DNA of 7,166 bases. Source: an uncultured Prevotellaceae bacterium (GTDB lineage Bacteria > Bacteroidota > Bacteroidia > Bacteroidales > Bacteroidaceae). The notes beneath the pieces were generated by a model. The model was not told the origin of the DNA. It saw only the letters and a program-made list of their open reading frames with translations, and ran no database searches. A program made the position numbers and the translations under genes. Below, in pieces: positions 6,301 to 7,166 of the stretch. Numbering within the stretch: the stretch's first letter is position 1; every line of letters starts with the position of its first letter. The DNA is taken from positions 1 through 7,166 of the forward strand of contig CAMWRK010000108.1 in assembly GCA_947176655.1 (NCBI GenBank), in the 5' to 3' direction.

Positions 6301-7122
6301 ATGACACAGAACGGAAAAAGGCTGATTCTCGTCACCAACGATGACGGCTACATGGCTCAGGGCATAGGGTTCCTTGCGGGTATAATGGAGAGAATGGGAG
6401 AAACGGTAGTGGTTGCGCCGGACAGCGCACGCAGCGGTGCGGCATGCGGCATCACCTCCACGTGCCCAGTCAGCGTGAGAACTATATCCAACAATGTCTA
6501 TGCCTGTTCGGGCACTCCTACCGACTGCGTCAAAATTGCGCTTGAAAAGATACTGCCACGCCGCCCAGACCTCGTCGTAAGCGGTGTAAATCACGGCGAC
6601 AACGCATCGGTATCGCTACACTACAGCGGCACTGTCGGTGCCGCGCTCGAAGCCTGCATGAAAAGAGTGCCGGCCATAGCGTACAGCCTGAGGACACGAA
6701 ACAAGGAGTGCGATTTCAGACCTTACGCTGAAGCCATTGAGGAATGGGCATCACGGGTGCTGATTGAAGGACTGCCGGACGGAACATGTCTGAACATCAA
6801 CTTCCCCGAAGTCGAAAAACTGTCAGGCACATGCATCTGCCGCATGGCTCGCGGAACATGGCACACGGAATGGCAGGATGCCGGCATAGACAAGGAAGGA
6901 AAAAATCTTTACACCCTTACCGGCACGTTCATCAACCTTGAGCCGGAAGCCTCGGACACAGACTATTGGGCATTGGATCACGGCATGGCTGCCGTCACGC
7001 CAGTGTCTCTGGACGTCACAGACTACACGCTGCTGGACAGGCTCATTGCCGGAGGAGATGCGAAACACCAAATGCTGGACAACAATCATGCTTTCATTCG
7101 TCCGCACAGCATGTTCGTATAA
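6301..7122 (+). CDS. surE: 5'/3'-nucleotidase SurE
   Basis: A 273-residue SurE, slightly longer than the roughly 250 usual for the family. It is a metal-dependent phosphatase that removes phosphate from nucleoside 5'- and 3'-monophosphates in the cytoplasm and is linked to stress and stationary-phase survival in other bacteria. The metal site is visible: TNDDG at 12-16 (D14, D15), the serine in RSG at 44-46, and SGVNHGDN at 94-101 (N97). Other family blocks are GTPTDCVKIAL at 71-81 and YSGTVGAA at 108-115. The C-terminal part has the expected 'TD..AL..G..AVTP' block (about 220-237). It starts at an ATG with only a weak purine-rich stretch (GAGAG) upstream and ends at TAA 7120-7122. It is transcribed divergently from parA. 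In Bacteroidota I recall lpxB often following surE, but the window ends too early to see this. Confidence 0.96.
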   Translation: MTQNGKRLILVTNDDGYMAQGIGFLAGIMERMGETVVVAPDSARSGAACGITSTCPVSVRTISNNVYACSGTPTDCVKIALEKILPRRPDLVVSGVNHGDNASVSLHYSGTVGAALEACMKRVPAIAYSLRTRNKECDFRPYAEAIEEWASRVLIEGLPDGTCLNINFPEVEKLSGTCICRMARGTWHTEWQDAGIDKEGKNLYTLTGTFINLEPEASDTDYWALDHGMAAVTPVSLDVTDYTLLDRLIAGGDAKHQMLDNNHAFIRPHSMFV

Positions 7123-7166
7123 CTCAATAACAAACTATGATATAGACAGATACAAACATGGCAGCA

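Noticed and set aside
6181..6594. N-terminal extension of ParA to 395 residues in the open frame
   Set aside because: It would run antisense to surE and through both promoters, adding residues unlike any ParA; the family start MSKIIALANQKGG fits the ATG at 6178-6180.
7123..7166. Possible start of the next gene (ATG GCA GCA at 7158-7166)
   Set aside because: Only three codons are visible, with no clear ribosome-binding site; they do not match the start I would expect for lpxB, so no call is made. The remaining bases show no promoter or hairpin that I can support.

Overview
The window looks like chromosomal DNA from a Bacteroidota bacterium, most likely order Bacteroidales (Bacteroides/Prevotella-like). 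Four observations support this. The two promoters in the only real intergenic gap fit the Bacteroides pattern (TTTG, about 19-20 bases, TAnnTTTG). Start codons lack clear Shine-Dalgarno sequences. A DUF5683 membrane protein is present, a family I know from Bacteroidota. The MerR tail at the left edge resembles the short MerR regulators of this phylum. G+C is about half by eye. I see no rRNA, tRNA, insertion sequence, CRISPR array or long repeat. The region is dense housekeeping DNA.

Layout, left to right. Positions 1-168 (+) hold the C-terminal 55 codons of a MerR-family regulator that begins outside the window. A 26-base convergent gap with a weak hairpin follows. Five genes on the minus strand then run from right to left as one apparent operon: parA (6180-5407), parB (5407-4514), a DUF5683 membrane protein (4517-3774), an MltD-like LysM lytic transglycosylase (3758-2490) and a RelA/SpoT (p)ppGpp enzyme (2477-195). 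Junctions are a 1-base overlap, a 4-base overlap, a 15-base gap and a 12-base gap. A 120-base intergenic region (6181-6300) carries back-to-back promoters for parA and surE and a parS-like site. surE (6301-7122, +) follows, and the last 44 bases hold nothing definite.

How the genes fit together. ParA and ParB would partition the chromosome origin by binding parS. The next two products act at the envelope: an uncharacterised membrane protein and a peptidoglycan-cleaving enzyme. The last sets the growth-rate alarmone. The arrangement suggests that chromosome segregation, wall remodelling and growth control are co-expressed. The parS-like sequence lies across the predicted parA start of transcription, so ParB may regulate its own operon and perhaps surE. 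The most notable protein-level oddity is a glutamine in place of the usual histidine in the synthetase active-site motif of the RelA/SpoT protein, while its hydrolase residues look intact.
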